From positions 186,001-250,000 of the forward strand of contig LADP01000018.1 of NCBI GenBank assembly GCA_000961575.1: a DNA stretch of 64,000 nucleotides, written 5' to 3'. The notes beneath the pieces were generated by a model that was not told the origin of the DNA, made no database searches, and worked only from the letters and a program-made list of their open reading frames with translations. Numbering within the stretch: the stretch's first letter is position 1; each line of letters opens with the position of its first letter. The position numbers and the translations under genes are program-made. The stretch comes from Peptococcaceae bacterium BRH_c8a. GTDB lineage: Bacteria > Bacillota > Desulfotomaculia > Desulfotomaculales > Desulfallaceae. This document shows positions 15,924-24,848 of the stretch, one piece after another.

Positions 15924-17078
15924 TTAAAGTATTCTACCGGCGCCGGGGATCCGCCTGACCATGCAGTGGCTTATAATGAAACACAGCGGCACTCCTACCG
16001 TCGCGACCAAGACTAATTTTAGTAACGGGTAGATGGGGATGTCCTTTAACAGGTAACTGAGCAAGACAATAACTGGCGCATGAATAATATATACCGTGTA
16101 AGCGTTGGATGACATATGTTCCAAAAGGTTGTTTTGCCGGTTATAATTACCGCGGAATAACGTCAGCAGGCCAAGGATAATTCCTGTCCCCATGGTGGAT
16201 TCCCAAATACAGATGGCCATAGACTGCCAGTGTAACCCGCCGGCAAAAAAAGAAGTTTCACTATTTAAGGCGCCGCCCACAATAACGATTACAGGCCAGG
16301 CGAAAATGGCGTAAACGGCTGTTTTCATCCATAATTCACCGGTGGTATCTGGCAGTTTGGCAAACCAGTTGCGCTGGTAGGCCATGATGCCGATGGCAAA
16401 AAGGCTAATATAACCTGGGAAGTAGCCTAACTGTAAATTGACGAACTCTGTGCCGATGGGGTACCAGATGCGCACGATAAAGCTGACCACAGCCAGAGCA
16501 ACGATATAAATAACAATGGCCGCGCTTGAAGGCAGTTTGTTTTTTAAACCTGTGTCTGGTATGTGCGGGCCGGATTTTCTGGCTAGACGCCATAGAGCAT
16601 AAACGGTAGTAAATATTAATAACGTTTGCACGAACCACATGGGACCCGTGTTTATGTATTTAAATCGAACAAAACTCTCGTATAGGAATTCCCCGAATGA
16701 GAACTCCAACGAAGTAAAATTCACATAGTACTGGTATGATAAAAGAGGACCAATAAAAACGGAAAAGAACAGTAGGGGTATACCCAGTCGTACCAGACGA
16801 TCCTTCATGTATCTTCCGGCGCCCTTGCGGTTAAAGGATGCCGGTGTGAAGTAACCGGCAATGAGGAAAAAGAAGCCCATAAAAAAGGACTGGTTAATAG
16901 CTGCAAACAGCGTTAGCAGCACTTTAACAAACATGTCTTCCGTCGGTTCGTAATAAAACCATGAGCCCAGCGCGCCGTAGGTTATAGCAGTATGATGTGT
17001 AACCACCAGCACGGTAAGGAATACTTTAATGTTATTTAAAAAAAGCATTTTGGTGGTGGTGCTTTCCCCGGTGCACAC
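15924..17078 (-). CDS. Acyltransferase 3 (OafA/OatA-like) integral membrane protein
   Basis: A 384-residue polytopic protein with about ten hydrophobic helices. The N-terminus has LFLNNIKVFLTVLVVTHHTA, where the HH pair corresponds to the conserved catalytic His region of acyltransferase-3 enzymes. A YIIHAPVIVLLSYLL segment occurs near the C-terminus. These enzymes transfer acetyl or other acyl groups to surface sugars, peptidoglycan or small molecules. GTG 17078 has AGGGGG 8 bases upstream; an internal ATG 10 codons later lacks a site. No SGNH domain is attached. The substrate is unknown and there is no operon partner. Confidence 0.82.
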   Translation of the reverse strand: MCTGESTTTKMLFLNNIKVFLTVLVVTHHTAITYGALGSWFYYEPTEDMFVKVLLTLFAAINQSFFMGFFFLIAGYFTPASFNRKGAGRYMKDRLVRLGIPLLFFSVFIGPLLSYQYYVNFTSLEFSFGEFLYESFVRFKYINTGPMWFVQTLLIFTTVYALWRLARKSGPHIPDTGLKNKLPSSAAIVIYIVALAVVSFIVRIWYPIGTEFVNLQLGYFPGYISLFAIGIMAYQRNWFAKLPDTTGELWMKTAVYAIFAWPVIVIVGGALNSETSFFAGGLHWQSMAICIWESTMGTGIILGLLTLFRGNYNRQNNLLEHMSSNAYTVYIIHAPVIVLLSYLLKDIPIYPLLKLVLVATVGVPLCFIISHCMVRRIPGAGRIL

Positions 17079-17265
17079 GCTGGATTCCCCCTAACAGGTT
17101 AAGAGATAAACTAATTATTAAGCCTGCAAGATAAAACGTCAATATTTTGCCAACAAGTAAAATTAAATTGGAAGCTTAAGGGAGACCAAATGAATAAGGG
17201 AGAACCATATGAATAATGAAGCAGAAAAAGTGCTGTGGCACTGTACATTTTAACCGGTTATTATT

Positions 17266-18393
17266 ATGATGGGCCAATGGTGGAATAATAAAGACAAGAT
17301 ATATTCTGCTGCTGGAGAGGGTGTTTTGGTGCAAAATACGGTATTGCTTTACCGGTTGTACGACGTAGCAGACGAAATAAACCTCGTGTTGGTGGAAGAG
17401 CTGTTATCGGTGGCTAAAGCCACCACCCGCCTCAGGTTGTCCCGCATTCCCACCAAGTCTATCGACATAGAAAACCCGCCTGTAAGCGTTGAGTTGGGGG
17501 AGGGGACTATTGAACTGGCTGGGGTTGACTACAAAGTCGGCTATTTGGCCCGGGTTTACGACCTGGGGGTAGTCAGTGTGCTGATGCGCATTTTGCTGCC
17601 CCAGGAAGTGAATTACGAACTGGTGAAGCGCATAGCACTGGATCTGGAAAAAGAAAGCGGTTACGAACGGCACTTCAGCGACCGGCTGGGTGAATTGAAA
17701 AAGACTCTGGCGCCAGCACTGGTGGGTAAAGAGTCTAATAAACTGGAAGAAGATTTCACGGTTTTCTTTTTCACCCGCTGGCATGACGACTGGGATCCTC
17801 TACCACTGCTACTGGGCGAAGAGGGCCCCTTTAGCGATTGGGTACGTCGGGATACGTTGCAAAACACGTTTTCTTACTCACCGGAGGACATGATTATCAT
17901 TACCTGGGACTCGGCCTTAGTGTTCGACTCCAGCGGTAGCACTGATTTGCCCGATTTACTGGAATTTGCGCTCTCCCAGTTACTGGAACTGCGCTATTAC
18001 GATGGCTTGCTTACTGCGGAAATGGAGAAAATGTACCAGGAATTGGATTTAGCTGCCCGGGGTCGTGGATTCTCTCGACTGCGGCGTTACCGCCGCATTA
18101 TGAGCAGACTGATGGGACTGGTTGCCGAGGTCACCGATATCACCGAGCGGATTCACAATTCGATTAAAGTTACTGAGGATATATACTATGCCCGGATTTA
18201 TTCTGTTGCCCTAACACTGTTCCGTACCCGGGCGTGGATGGACAGCATTCAACGCAAAGTGGCGGTTATCCAACAGAATTATTCCATGTTAAGCGATGAA
18301 ATTGTCACTGCTCGTGCTACCTGGCTGGAAGTGGCCATTGTACTGCTCATTGCCTTGGAAATTGTACTGGGTTTACTGCAACTTTTAGGATAA
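17266..18393 (+). CDS. RMD1/YagE family (DUF155) protein
   Basis: A 375-residue protein with the DUF155 pattern: an N-terminal soluble half, an ALSQLLELRYYDGLL helix region (about 224-238), a long helical segment and a single C-terminal membrane helix (WLEVAIVLLIALEIVLGLLQLL, about 351-372). Yeast relatives (Rmd1, Rmd8) are membrane-associated; the bacterial function is unknown. The start codon is uncertain because of tandem ATG ATG and no strong ribosome site. Two very short ORFs with their own ribosome sites lie just upstream (17190-17253). Confidence 0.8.
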   Translation: MMGQWWNNKDKIYSAAGEGVLVQNTVLLYRLYDVADEINLVLVEELLSVAKATTRLRLSRIPTKSIDIENPPVSVELGEGTIELAGVDYKVGYLARVYDLGVVSVLMRILLPQEVNYELVKRIALDLEKESGYERHFSDRLGELKKTLAPALVGKESNKLEEDFTVFFFTRWHDDWDPLPLLLGEEGPFSDWVRRDTLQNTFSYSPEDMIIITWDSALVFDSSGSTDLPDLLEFALSQLLELRYYDGLLTAEMEKMYQELDLAARGRGFSRLRRYRRIMSRLMGLVAEVTDITERIHNSIKVTEDIYYARIYSVALTLFRTRAWMDSIQRKVAVIQQNYSMLSDEIVTARATWLEVAIVLLIALEIVLGLLQLLG

Positions 18394-18479
18394 GCGCCGA
18401 CCGCACCGACTGATTTTTCAGGAAGTTGCCGGGTGTGGGGAATAATGCAATCCGAACTTAATGGTAGTGAGGAATAATT

Positions 18480-19166
18480 ATGTCAAACGCAGGAAAAGTT
18501 TTGGTTTTACCTAAACAATTTGGCAAGGGCATGGGTTATGACCTGGTGGTCACTAACCAACGGGCGTCGGTGCAGGATTACCTGGATGCCCTGAATAAGG
18601 CCGTGGATGATTTGCCGCTGAGCCGCAGCCGGAAAAAAGCTGCCCAGTGTGCCGGATGCGATTTATGCTGCGCCGAACGGGCGCCGCTAACCTGGCCGGA
18701 TGTCCTGCGCCTGGAAGAATACCTGGGTTCCGGGGAAAATCTGCAGCGGTTGCTGGACAGGGTAGGTCACATTGCGGTGGACGGCCCCGTGGTAGACATT
18801 ACTCTGCGCCGTGAAGGGGACGGGCGCTGTTCTTTCCTTGATCGTAACAAGCGGCTGTGTACTATTTATCCTGCCCGGCCCCTGGTCTGCCAAACCTTCA
18901 TCTGCTGTTCCGGAACTAGCCGGGCCGCCGGGGTGCGTAAATGGGTGGTCAATTTGGGCGAAGACGAACTGGTACGTCGCTGGCTGACCCAGGCAGTTAA
19001 CCAGGGGCTGAAACCACGTTATCACGAGGGACACCAGCCCAATCCACGTCTGGATGACTGGTGGCCCAACGCATTTACAGGTAAAAAACAGTACCGCCAG
19101 GTGATGCTAAGAGACATATTACCACCAGGTTTATGGAAAGAAGTTTTTAACGCACCTTTTTCCTGA
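18480..19166 (+). CDS. YkgJ-family cysteine-cluster protein
   Basis: A 228-residue protein with CAGCDLCC near residues 58-65, then CSFLDRNKRLCTIYPARPLVCQTF further on (broken here: CSFLD, CTIYPARP, CQTF). This is the cysteine pattern of the YkgJ/UPF0153 family, thought to bind zinc or an Fe-S cluster. The function is unknown. A second member lies at 40618-41448 downstream of the putative selenoprotein. The 3' end overlaps the convergent spoIIP gene by 20 bp (19147-19166). Confidence 0.85.
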   Translation: MSNAGKVLVLPKQFGKGMGYDLVVTNQRASVQDYLDALNKAVDDLPLSRSRKKAAQCAGCDLCCAERAPLTWPDVLRLEEYLGSGENLQRLLDRVGHIAVDGPVVDITLRREGDGRCSFLDRNKRLCTIYPARPLVCQTFICCSGTSRAAGVRKWVVNLGEDELVRRWLTQAVNQGLKPRYHEGHQPNPRLDDWWPNAFTGKKQYRQVMLRDILPPGLWKEVFNAPFS

Positions 19167-20265
19167 TCTCGGCGATGTATTGTTCTACCACCGGGAGGTA
19201 TTTTTCGTACTGCTTTTGCAGGTACTCTTTTGCGTTTAAGCCGGGGATGTTTAGCACAATAAAACCGATTAGTGCCAGCACTAAAAGCATAATTAAAAAC
19301 AGTGCTGTTTTCCAACCCTGCCTTCCGGCTTCTTTACCGGTTATGCCTTCGGCTGGCGGATCCAGGCCCAGCAATGCAGGCACGGAGTTCGCTAAAAGCG
19401 TTATACCGTTTTCGGCCTGCCACTTTTCATTAGTGTAAGTGCCGGCCTCAATAAGCAGCGCAGTGGACAGCAAGTCCTGGTTGTAGTTCCCCCGGGCAAT
19501 ATAAATTTCTTTCAGCAGTTCGGGGTGTTGTTTGTTGCCGAAAGCCAGCAGCCGCTTGGCAAAATCAAGGTTGGTCTCCATTTTGGGGTTCTGCCTGCCC
19601 ACCACTAGCCGCATTTGAGTTACGTTCTTGTCTGACACTATACGCCGGTAGAATTCAGGGTCATCCACACCGTCCCGATGCACATCAAAGATGGCTACCG
19701 GATTTTCCTTAAGCAACTGGACAGCGGTGCGGCGGGACCGGTAGTAGGCGTTAGCGTCGTGGGGATCATGGGACGTACGGTTATAAAGAACCTTAACCCG
19801 CTCATCTGTCAGGGCATCCCCGAAAGTAGCTCCTACCTGGAATATCCCTCCTTTAAAAGGGATAGATGAAGCCCCGTCTGTAGGCAGGTAGGATTCATCG
19901 GTGTGGGTATGGTACACCGCTACCGGGCGCTTAGCCCATTCGCCGGCTGCTGCCGGTACAGTTTCCAGGCTGTCATAGTATTTAACCAGGGCCAGGTATT
20001 CCTTTTCCTTACCAACCAGTTTCACCCTGGCTGTATTTTCCTGCACGGAAGCGACCCGGTAATGCAGCCCGCCGGCAGTGATAATCTCGTCACCGGTAAA
20101 AGGCTGACGCGATGTCATGGTCACCAGTTTACCTTTTTGGTCGAAGAACTTGTAGTTCTTGCCTGCTATATGGTCGCCGTCTCCGCCCGATGTTTCAGCA
20201 ATAGGGATCATAAAACCCAGTAATAATAACAGGCCCAGGATAATGGCCAACTTAATTTTGCTCAT
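19147..20265 (-). CDS. spoIIP: Stage II sporulation protein P (amidase)
   Basis: About 372 residues: an N-terminal membrane anchor (LAIILGLLLLLGFMIP), then a SpoIIP amidase domain with AVYHTHTDESY, DVHRDG and LLIEAGTYTN, the His and Glu residues expected for zinc-dependent cleavage of peptidoglycan stem peptides. A further hydrophobic segment lies near 325-350, before a basic tail. SpoIIP acts with SpoIID and SpoIIM in the engulfing mother-cell membrane. ATG 20265 is preferred because GGGAG lies 9 bases upstream; a TTG three codons earlier is possible. The second hydrophobic stretch near the C-terminus is less usual. Confidence 0.9.
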   Translation of the reverse strand: MSKIKLAIILGLLLLLGFMIPIAETSGGDGDHIAGKNYKFFDQKGKLVTMTSRQPFTGDEIITAGGLHYRVASVQENTARVKLVGKEKEYLALVKYYDSLETVPAAAGEWAKRPVAVYHTHTDESYLPTDGASSIPFKGGIFQVGATFGDALTDERVKVLYNRTSHDPHDANAYYRSRRTAVQLLKENPVAIFDVHRDGVDDPEFYRRIVSDKNVTQMRLVVGRQNPKMETNLDFAKRLLAFGNKQHPELLKEIYIARGNYNQDLLSTALLIEAGTYTNEKWQAENGITLLANSVPALLGLDPPAEGITGKEAGRQGWKTALFLIMLLVLALIGFIVLNIPGLNAKEYLQKQYEKYLPVVEQYIAEIRKKVR

Positions 20266-20414
20266 GACTAACAACTCCCGAATGATACCCTTTTAAGAAT
20301 TTTGCCCTGAATTACCCGTCCTTTATTATTCTTTTTATTAACCTCAAAAATATAATGTTTATATCACGGGCGGTTTATTAATGGCAAAAATTTTTTTTGG
20401 GAGTTGGTTTGTTG

Positions 20415-20753
20415 ATGAATAAGGAAGGATTGCCGCCATGCCCCAGCGGTCGTTACCTTAGGGTTGCGGCAGGTGACACACTGTACCTGATTGCAGTGCG
20501 CCTCGGTACCACGATGTCTGAATTGATCAGGTTAAACCCTGACGTAAACCCGTTTAACTTACAAATTGGGCAACTACTTTGCCTGCCGGAACGGTTTTGT
20601 CCCTCCAGAGTTTTTTGGGAAGTGGCACCGGGCGACACACTTTTTACAATTGCCCGGGCTACCGGTAATACGGTGGAAAGGCTGTTGGAACTAAACCCCG
20701 GTGTTAATCCCTTAAACCTGCAGGTCGGCCAGCCCATCTGCCTGCCCGGTTAA
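20415..20753 (+). CDS. Two-LysM-domain protein
   Basis: About 112 residues made almost entirely of two LysM repeats: YLRVAAGDTLYLIAVRLGTT (first, about 14-57) and WEVAPGDTLFTIARATGNT (second, about 67-110). Each ends NLQIGQ or NLQVGQ and then LCLP or ICLP. LysM modules bind N-acetylglucosamine polymers in peptidoglycan or the spore cortex. No signal peptide is visible, as is common for spore-coat or cortex LysM proteins such as SafA. ATG 20415 is preferred over upstream TTGs; GGGAG lies 11 bases before it. Its position next to spoIIP fits a sporulation role. Confidence 0.85.
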   Translation: MNKEGLPPCPSGRYLRVAAGDTLYLIAVRLGTTMSELIRLNPDVNPFNLQIGQLLCLPERFCPSRVFWEVAPGDTLFTIARATGNTVERLLELNPGVNPLNLQVGQPICLPG

Positions 20754-20760
20754 CCAAAAT

Positions 20761-20791
20761 AGGGGGTCAGGCCTGTCGTAATTAAATAACT
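20761..20791. repeat. Half copy of the GGGGTCAGGC palindromic element
   Basis: GGGGTCAGGCCT followed by GTCGTAATTAAATAACTT resembles the left arm of the full element at 50129-50199 (GGGGTCAGGCCT then TAACTAATTAACTAATT). The right arm is missing. It lies between the convergent LysM and AIM24 genes. Confidence 0.55.
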
Positions 20792-21565
20792 TCAGAACTT
20801 TTTGTCACCGCCCAGGATACCGCCCAGGATGTCACCGCCAAGACCGGCTACGCCTTTCTGCTCGCCCCGCTGTTCGAATCGTGACGCGGCAATAATCCGA
20901 TCGGCCAGACGGGAGAAAGGCAAGCTTTGCAGGTATACTCTGCCGGGGCCCGTTAACCGGGCGATAAACATGCCTTCACCGCCGAAAAGGGCGTTTTTAA
21001 AGCCACCAACGAACTGAATATCATAATCAACCGAGGGCTCAAAAGCCACCAGGCACCCTGTATCCACCCGCAGGCTTTCCCGGGGCGCCAGTTCTTTGGC
21101 GATAATTGTGCCGCCGGCATGGACAAAGGACATGCCCTGTCCGGTCAGGCGTTGGAGGATGAAACCCTCACCACCAAACAGACCTGCTCCAAGTTTTTTG
21201 GTAAAAGCAATTTCAATTTCTATTCCCCTGGCGGCACAGAGGAAAGAGTCTTTCTGGCACAGAAACTCGCCGCCCAGCGAAGCTAAATCCAGCGGGATAA
21301 TTTTGCCCGGATAAGGAGCGCCAAAAGTAACCCTGGACTTTCCTCGACCGCTGTTCATAAAGGTGGTGATAAAAAAGCTTTCACCGGTAATCATTCTTTT
21401 AAAACCTCTAAACAACCCGCCACCGGTGGATGTTTGCATCTCGATCCCGTCTTCCATGAACATCATGGCGCCGGCCTCGGCCCGCACACCTTCGCCTGGG
21501 TCAAGCTCAATTTCCACCGCCTGCATGTCGTCGCCAAAAATCCGGTAATCTATAACATCAGCCAT
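20792..21565 (-). CDS. AIM24 / TIGR00266 family protein
   Basis: About 257 residues with the repeated beta-rich pattern of the AIM24 family: EIELDPGEGVRAEAGAMMFM near the N-terminus, then TGGGLFRGFKRMITGE, and a glycine-rich C-terminus (GLGGDILGGILGG). Members occur in bacteria and mitochondria; the bacterial role is unknown. The ATG at 21565 is chosen because GGGAGGG lies 6 bases upstream; the ATG at 21580 would place this site inside the gene. Probably monocistronic. Confidence 0.85.
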   Translation of the reverse strand: MADVIDYRIFGDDMQAVEIELDPGEGVRAEAGAMMFMEDGIEMQTSTGGGLFRGFKRMITGESFFITTFMNSGRGKSRVTFGAPYPGKIIPLDLASLGGEFLCQKDSFLCAARGIEIEIAFTKKLGAGLFGGEGFILQRLTGQGMSFVHAGGTIIAKELAPRESLRVDTGCLVAFEPSVDYDIQFVGGFKNALFGGEGMFIARLTGPGRVYLQSLPFSRLADRIIAASRFEQRGEQKGVAGLGGDILGGILGGDKKF

Positions 21566-21824
21566 AACTATCCCTCCCATGCAGCCTAATTGTAATTAAT
21601 TATTATCCTAATTCCTGGGTTAATATTTAGCAATAAGAGATTTAAACTAAACAAGTTATTTAAAATCCATGAGATTACTTGTTGTGACAGGTAAAATGGT
21701 ATTATTGCAAGGAGAACCGGTTTAGGATGGCGAAAAGGAAATAGCATACAGTATCACAATAAAACCGGGTAATGCACAGCCCGAATAACCATAAAAGACA
21801 TGGTCGAGATTATAAGCCGGGGGG

Positions 21825-23252
21825 ATGACAATGGATCAGAGTGCTGCTTTAAAACGCTACACATTGATGGTGGCCGCCACCGCTGCTTTTTTAACCCCTT
21901 TTATGGGCAGCTCTATAAACCTGGCCATACCATCCATCGGCCGGGAATTCAGTGCTAACGCCTATATGTTAAGCTGGGTGGCCACCAGCTATATCCTGGC
22001 CTCAGCAGCGTTCCTGCTGCCATTTGGAAGATTGGCCGATATCGTGGGCCGGAAAAAAATATTTCTCATCGGCATGGCCTCATTCGGCCTGTCTTCGTTA
22101 TTGTGTGGGCTGGCTTGGTCTATTGAGACGTTAATTGCTTTTCGGGTGCTGCAGGGTATTGGCAGTGCCATGATTTTCGGTACCGGTATGGCCATCCTGA
22201 CTTCGGTATTCCCGCCCCAGGAAAGGGGTAAGGTGCTGGGGATTAATGTGGCCACCGTCTATGTGGGTCTTTCCATGGGGCCGGTGCTGGGCGGGGCGAT
22301 GAACCACAACCTGGGCTGGCAGTCCATTTTTTTACTTACCGCTATAATTTCAGTCTTTGTGATATTACTTACCGTGGCCCGGTTGAAGGGCGAATGGGCT
22401 GGAGCCCGGGGTGAAAAATTTGACCTGGGCGGGGCGGTGCTATACGTGGTCGGCCTGGTGGCACTGATGTACGGGTTTTCATCGGTGGCTGCCTCGGAAT
22501 GGGCCAAATACCTGTTGGCGCTCGGCCTGGCTTTGATGCTGGTATTTATCCGGCACGAGATTAACCTGCAGCAGCCCCTAATGAACCTGCGCCTGTTCCG
22601 CAACGCCACCTTTGCTTTTTCCAACCTGGCGGCCTTAATTAACTATAGTGCCACTTTTGCGGTGGGTTTCCTGCTCTCGCTGCACCTGCAGGTGGTGCTG
22701 GGATATGATTCCCAGGCCGCCGGGCTGATCCTGCTCTCGCAGCCGGTACTAATGGCGGTGATATCGCCCTTTGCAGGAAAGTTTTCTGACCGGGTGGAAC
22801 CACGGGTATTAGCCTCCTGGGGGATGACCCTGACCACCCTGGGTCTTTTATTCCTATGTTTTATCAGCGCGGCCACACCGCTATGGCTTTTGGTGATTAA
22901 CCTGGCCATTTTGGGTACCGGTTTCGCTCTATTCTCGTCGCCCAACAGCAATGCGGTCATGGGGGCGGTGGAAAAGCGTTTTTACGGGGTTGCCTCATCC
23001 ACCCTGGGCACCATGCGCCTGGTGGGCCAGGCCTCCAGCATGGCTATTGTGACGCTGGTCTTGGCCATGTTCGTGGGTCGGGCGGAACTCACCGCTGCTA
23101 ATGCCGGGCAGTTTTTGGCCGGTGCCAGGTTGGCTTTCATTATTATGACTGGGTTATGCTTTGGCGGCATCTTCGCTTCTCTGGCCCGGGGCAATGTTAG
23201 ATCCGGACCGGCAAACGGCGTACCTGCACCAGACCCCGGAACTAAGACGTAG
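21825..23252 (+). CDS. MFS transporter, DHA2 (14-TM drug:H+ antiporter-2) family
   Basis: A 475-residue membrane protein with about 14 hydrophobic helices. The motif GRLADIVGRKKIFLIG lies between TM2 and TM3 (about 67-82), and GPVLGG in the TM5 region (motif C, about 150-155) marks it as a proton-driven exporter. DHA2 pumps expel drugs or toxic organic compounds. GGGGGG precedes two possible starts, ATG 21825 and ATG 21831. No regulator is adjacent. The stop codon is part of a long inverted repeat shared with the convergent rlmL-like gene. Confidence 0.9.
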   Translation: MTMDQSAALKRYTLMVAATAAFLTPFMGSSINLAIPSIGREFSANAYMLSWVATSYILASAAFLLPFGRLADIVGRKKIFLIGMASFGLSSLLCGLAWSIETLIAFRVLQGIGSAMIFGTGMAILTSVFPPQERGKVLGINVATVYVGLSMGPVLGGAMNHNLGWQSIFLLTAIISVFVILLTVARLKGEWAGARGEKFDLGGAVLYVVGLVALMYGFSSVAASEWAKYLLALGLALMLVFIRHEINLQQPLMNLRLFRNATFAFSNLAALINYSATFAVGFLLSLHLQVVLGYDSQAAGLILLSQPVLMAVISPFAGKFSDRVEPRVLASWGMTLTTLGLLFLCFISAATPLWLLVINLAILGTGFALFSSPNSNAVMGAVEKRFYGVASSTLGTMRLVGQASSMAIVTLVLAMFVGRAELTAANAGQFLAGARLAFIIMTGLCFGGIFASLARGNVRSGPANGVPAPDPGTKT

Positions 23253-23330
23253 GGCACCCCTTGCGGATGCCCGGTTTATTATCATTCTAATACTGCATTA
23301 TCATTTCGGGCACTCGCAAGGGGTGCCCTA
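23250..23330. terminator. Long inverted repeat containing both stop codons of a convergent gene pair
   Basis: TAGGGCACCCCTTGCG (23250-23265) plus TGCCCG pairs with CGGGCA plus CGCAAGGGGTGCCCTA (23315-23330), interrupted only by a 2-base internal loop. The first three bases are the MFS stop codon; the last three are the stop of the methyltransferase gene on the other strand. The loop is AT-rich. Bidirectional termination is likely. Confidence 0.75.
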
Positions 23331-24470
23331 CTGTTTTGGTCTGGGTGGGCGGGGTCCGTAATACTGATAATAGTTGACCTGAATATTACCATTGTAAAGC
23401 TTTCTTTTTTTACTGGCCGGCCGTCCGAACAATTTCTCGAAAAACGGATGGGCGGTGAGGACATAAAATGACCAGGTATCAAACTGGTTAAAGGTTTTAC
23501 CCATCTCCCGGTACAAACTTTCCACTTCCCGCTGTGTGCCGATCCTTTCGCCGTAGGGGGGGTTGCATATTATCTTGCCATACTTTTTCCTGGTCTGAAT
23601 TTCTGCCACTGGTATGTGCTGCAGGTGGATACAGTCATCCACCCCGGCCTCGATAGCATTCTGTCGGGCTGTTTTCAACAACCGGTCGTCTATATCGGTA
23701 CCTATTAGGTCAAGAGACTTATCAAATTTCGCCAGGTCATGGGTCTCCCGCCGGGCCTGCCTCCATAGCTCCTTGGAGATGGTGGGCCAACTTTCCGAAG
23801 CAAATGTCCGGTTCATACCAGGGGCCATGTTTCGGCCGATAAACGCCGCTTCGATGGGTATGGTGCCCGAGCCGCAAAGCGGATCCCATAAAACAGTGTC
23901 CGGGTTCCATCGCGACAGCAATACCAATGCTGCCGCCAGCGTTTCCCTTAACGGGGCTTCTCCGGCCGCGCCCCGGTAACCGCGCTTGTGCAGTCCCGCC
24001 CCGCTGGTGTCTATGGTCAAGGTGGCCATGTCCTTCAGCAGGGACACCTCCAACCGGTACAGAGGGCCTTTTTCCTCGAACCATTCTTTTGGATACTTTT
24101 TTTTCATACTCTCCACTACGGCTTTTTTCACTATGGCCTGGCAGTCCGAAATGCTAAACAGTGTCGACTTTACCGACTTCCCGTCTACCGGAAAAACGGC
24201 GTCGCCCGGTATTAGTTCGGGCCAGGGGAGCGCCTTGGTTTGCTCGAACAATTCATCAAAGGTGGTGGCTTTAAATTCTCCTACTTTTAGGCGGATCCGG
24301 TCTGCCGTGCGCAACCACAAGTTGGCCCGGCAGATGGCACTCAAATCTGCCGCAAATGTTACTTTGCCGTTTTCCACTACTGCATCTGCATAGCCCAGCT
24401 TCTTAACTTCCTCGGCCAGCACAGCTTCCAGGCCAAAGGTTGCTGTAGCTATCAGCTCAACTTTGTTCAT
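23328..24470 (-). CDS. THUMP-domain class I SAM RNA methyltransferase (RlmL/YpsC-like)
   Basis: About 380 residues. A THUMP RNA-binding domain lies in the first half. The Rossmann methyltransferase domain has DPLCGSGTIPIEA (SAM motif I), IGTDID (motif II) and the catalytic ICNPPYGER (motif IV, NPPY) for N2-guanine methylation. This fits the large-subunit 23S rRNA m2G methyltransferase group. GGGAG lies 9 bases before ATG 24470, which is preferred over the GTG at 24485. It is convergent with the MFS gene. Confidence 0.88.
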   Translation of the reverse strand: MNKVELIATATFGLEAVLAEEVKKLGYADAVVENGKVTFAADLSAICRANLWLRTADRIRLKVGEFKATTFDELFEQTKALPWPELIPGDAVFPVDGKSVKSTLFSISDCQAIVKKAVVESMKKKYPKEWFEEKGPLYRLEVSLLKDMATLTIDTSGAGLHKRGYRGAAGEAPLRETLAAALVLLSRWNPDTVLWDPLCGSGTIPIEAAFIGRNMAPGMNRTFASESWPTISKELWRQARRETHDLAKFDKSLDLIGTDIDDRLLKTARQNAIEAGVDDCIHLQHIPVAEIQTRKKYGKIICNPPYGERIGTQREVESLYREMGKTFNQFDTWSFYVLTAHPFFEKLFGRPASKKRKLYNGNIQVNYYQYYGPRPPRPKQ

Positions 24471-24848
24471 TAACCCATCTCCCACGAACGAATTTTATGT
24501 CCTATTGTTACTATTCAGGTATTTATAATATAAAGTTTAAAATGTACTTAATGTAATGTTTTCGCGGTTTTCTCATTCTAAATCTTGACTTCCGGCTCCT
24601 GAATCCTGAGTAGTTATGTCATATTTATGAACAATTTGACGCATATAAATGCCTTATAGGAAAACTTTCTAGTATAATGGTTTATAGATTCTGTATCGAT
24701 TTCCTCTACATTATTTACCGCTGGCAAATAAATAATTGCATAATAGAAAATCCGGCGAACTTTTTGTCGTCCGGGTTCGTCAATATTGATATAAACAGGC
24801 TAATTATTAGTTGTTAATTTTTTAACAATATTAGAGTGGGGTGGGCAA
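24471..24848. other. 378-bp intergenic region without a gene
   Basis: No convincing ORF. It holds the dispersed repeat at 24555-24616, an AT-rich stretch and a small hairpin (CCGGCGAAC...GTCGTCCGG, about 24752-24774) upstream of the DUF4349 gene. Promoters for the two divergent genes are expected here, but no clear consensus was seen. Confidence 0.5.
24555..24616. repeat. Dispersed intergenic repeat, copy 2
   Basis: It is homologous to 7137-7191, with an identical 25-base left block and the GGCTCCTGA / CTGAGTAGTTA right part. This copy has extra bases in the middle. Confidence 0.75.

Noticed and set aside
17190-17253. Two tiny ORFs (MNKGEPYE and MNNEAEKVLWHCTF) with AAGGGAGA sites before the RMD1 gene
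   Set aside because: Too short to support; they may be leader peptides, but there is no attenuator-like structure after them.
19147-19166. Possible assembly error because the YkgJ and spoIIP genes overlap
   Set aside because: A 20-bp convergent overlap of C-termini is common, and both protein ends look natural.
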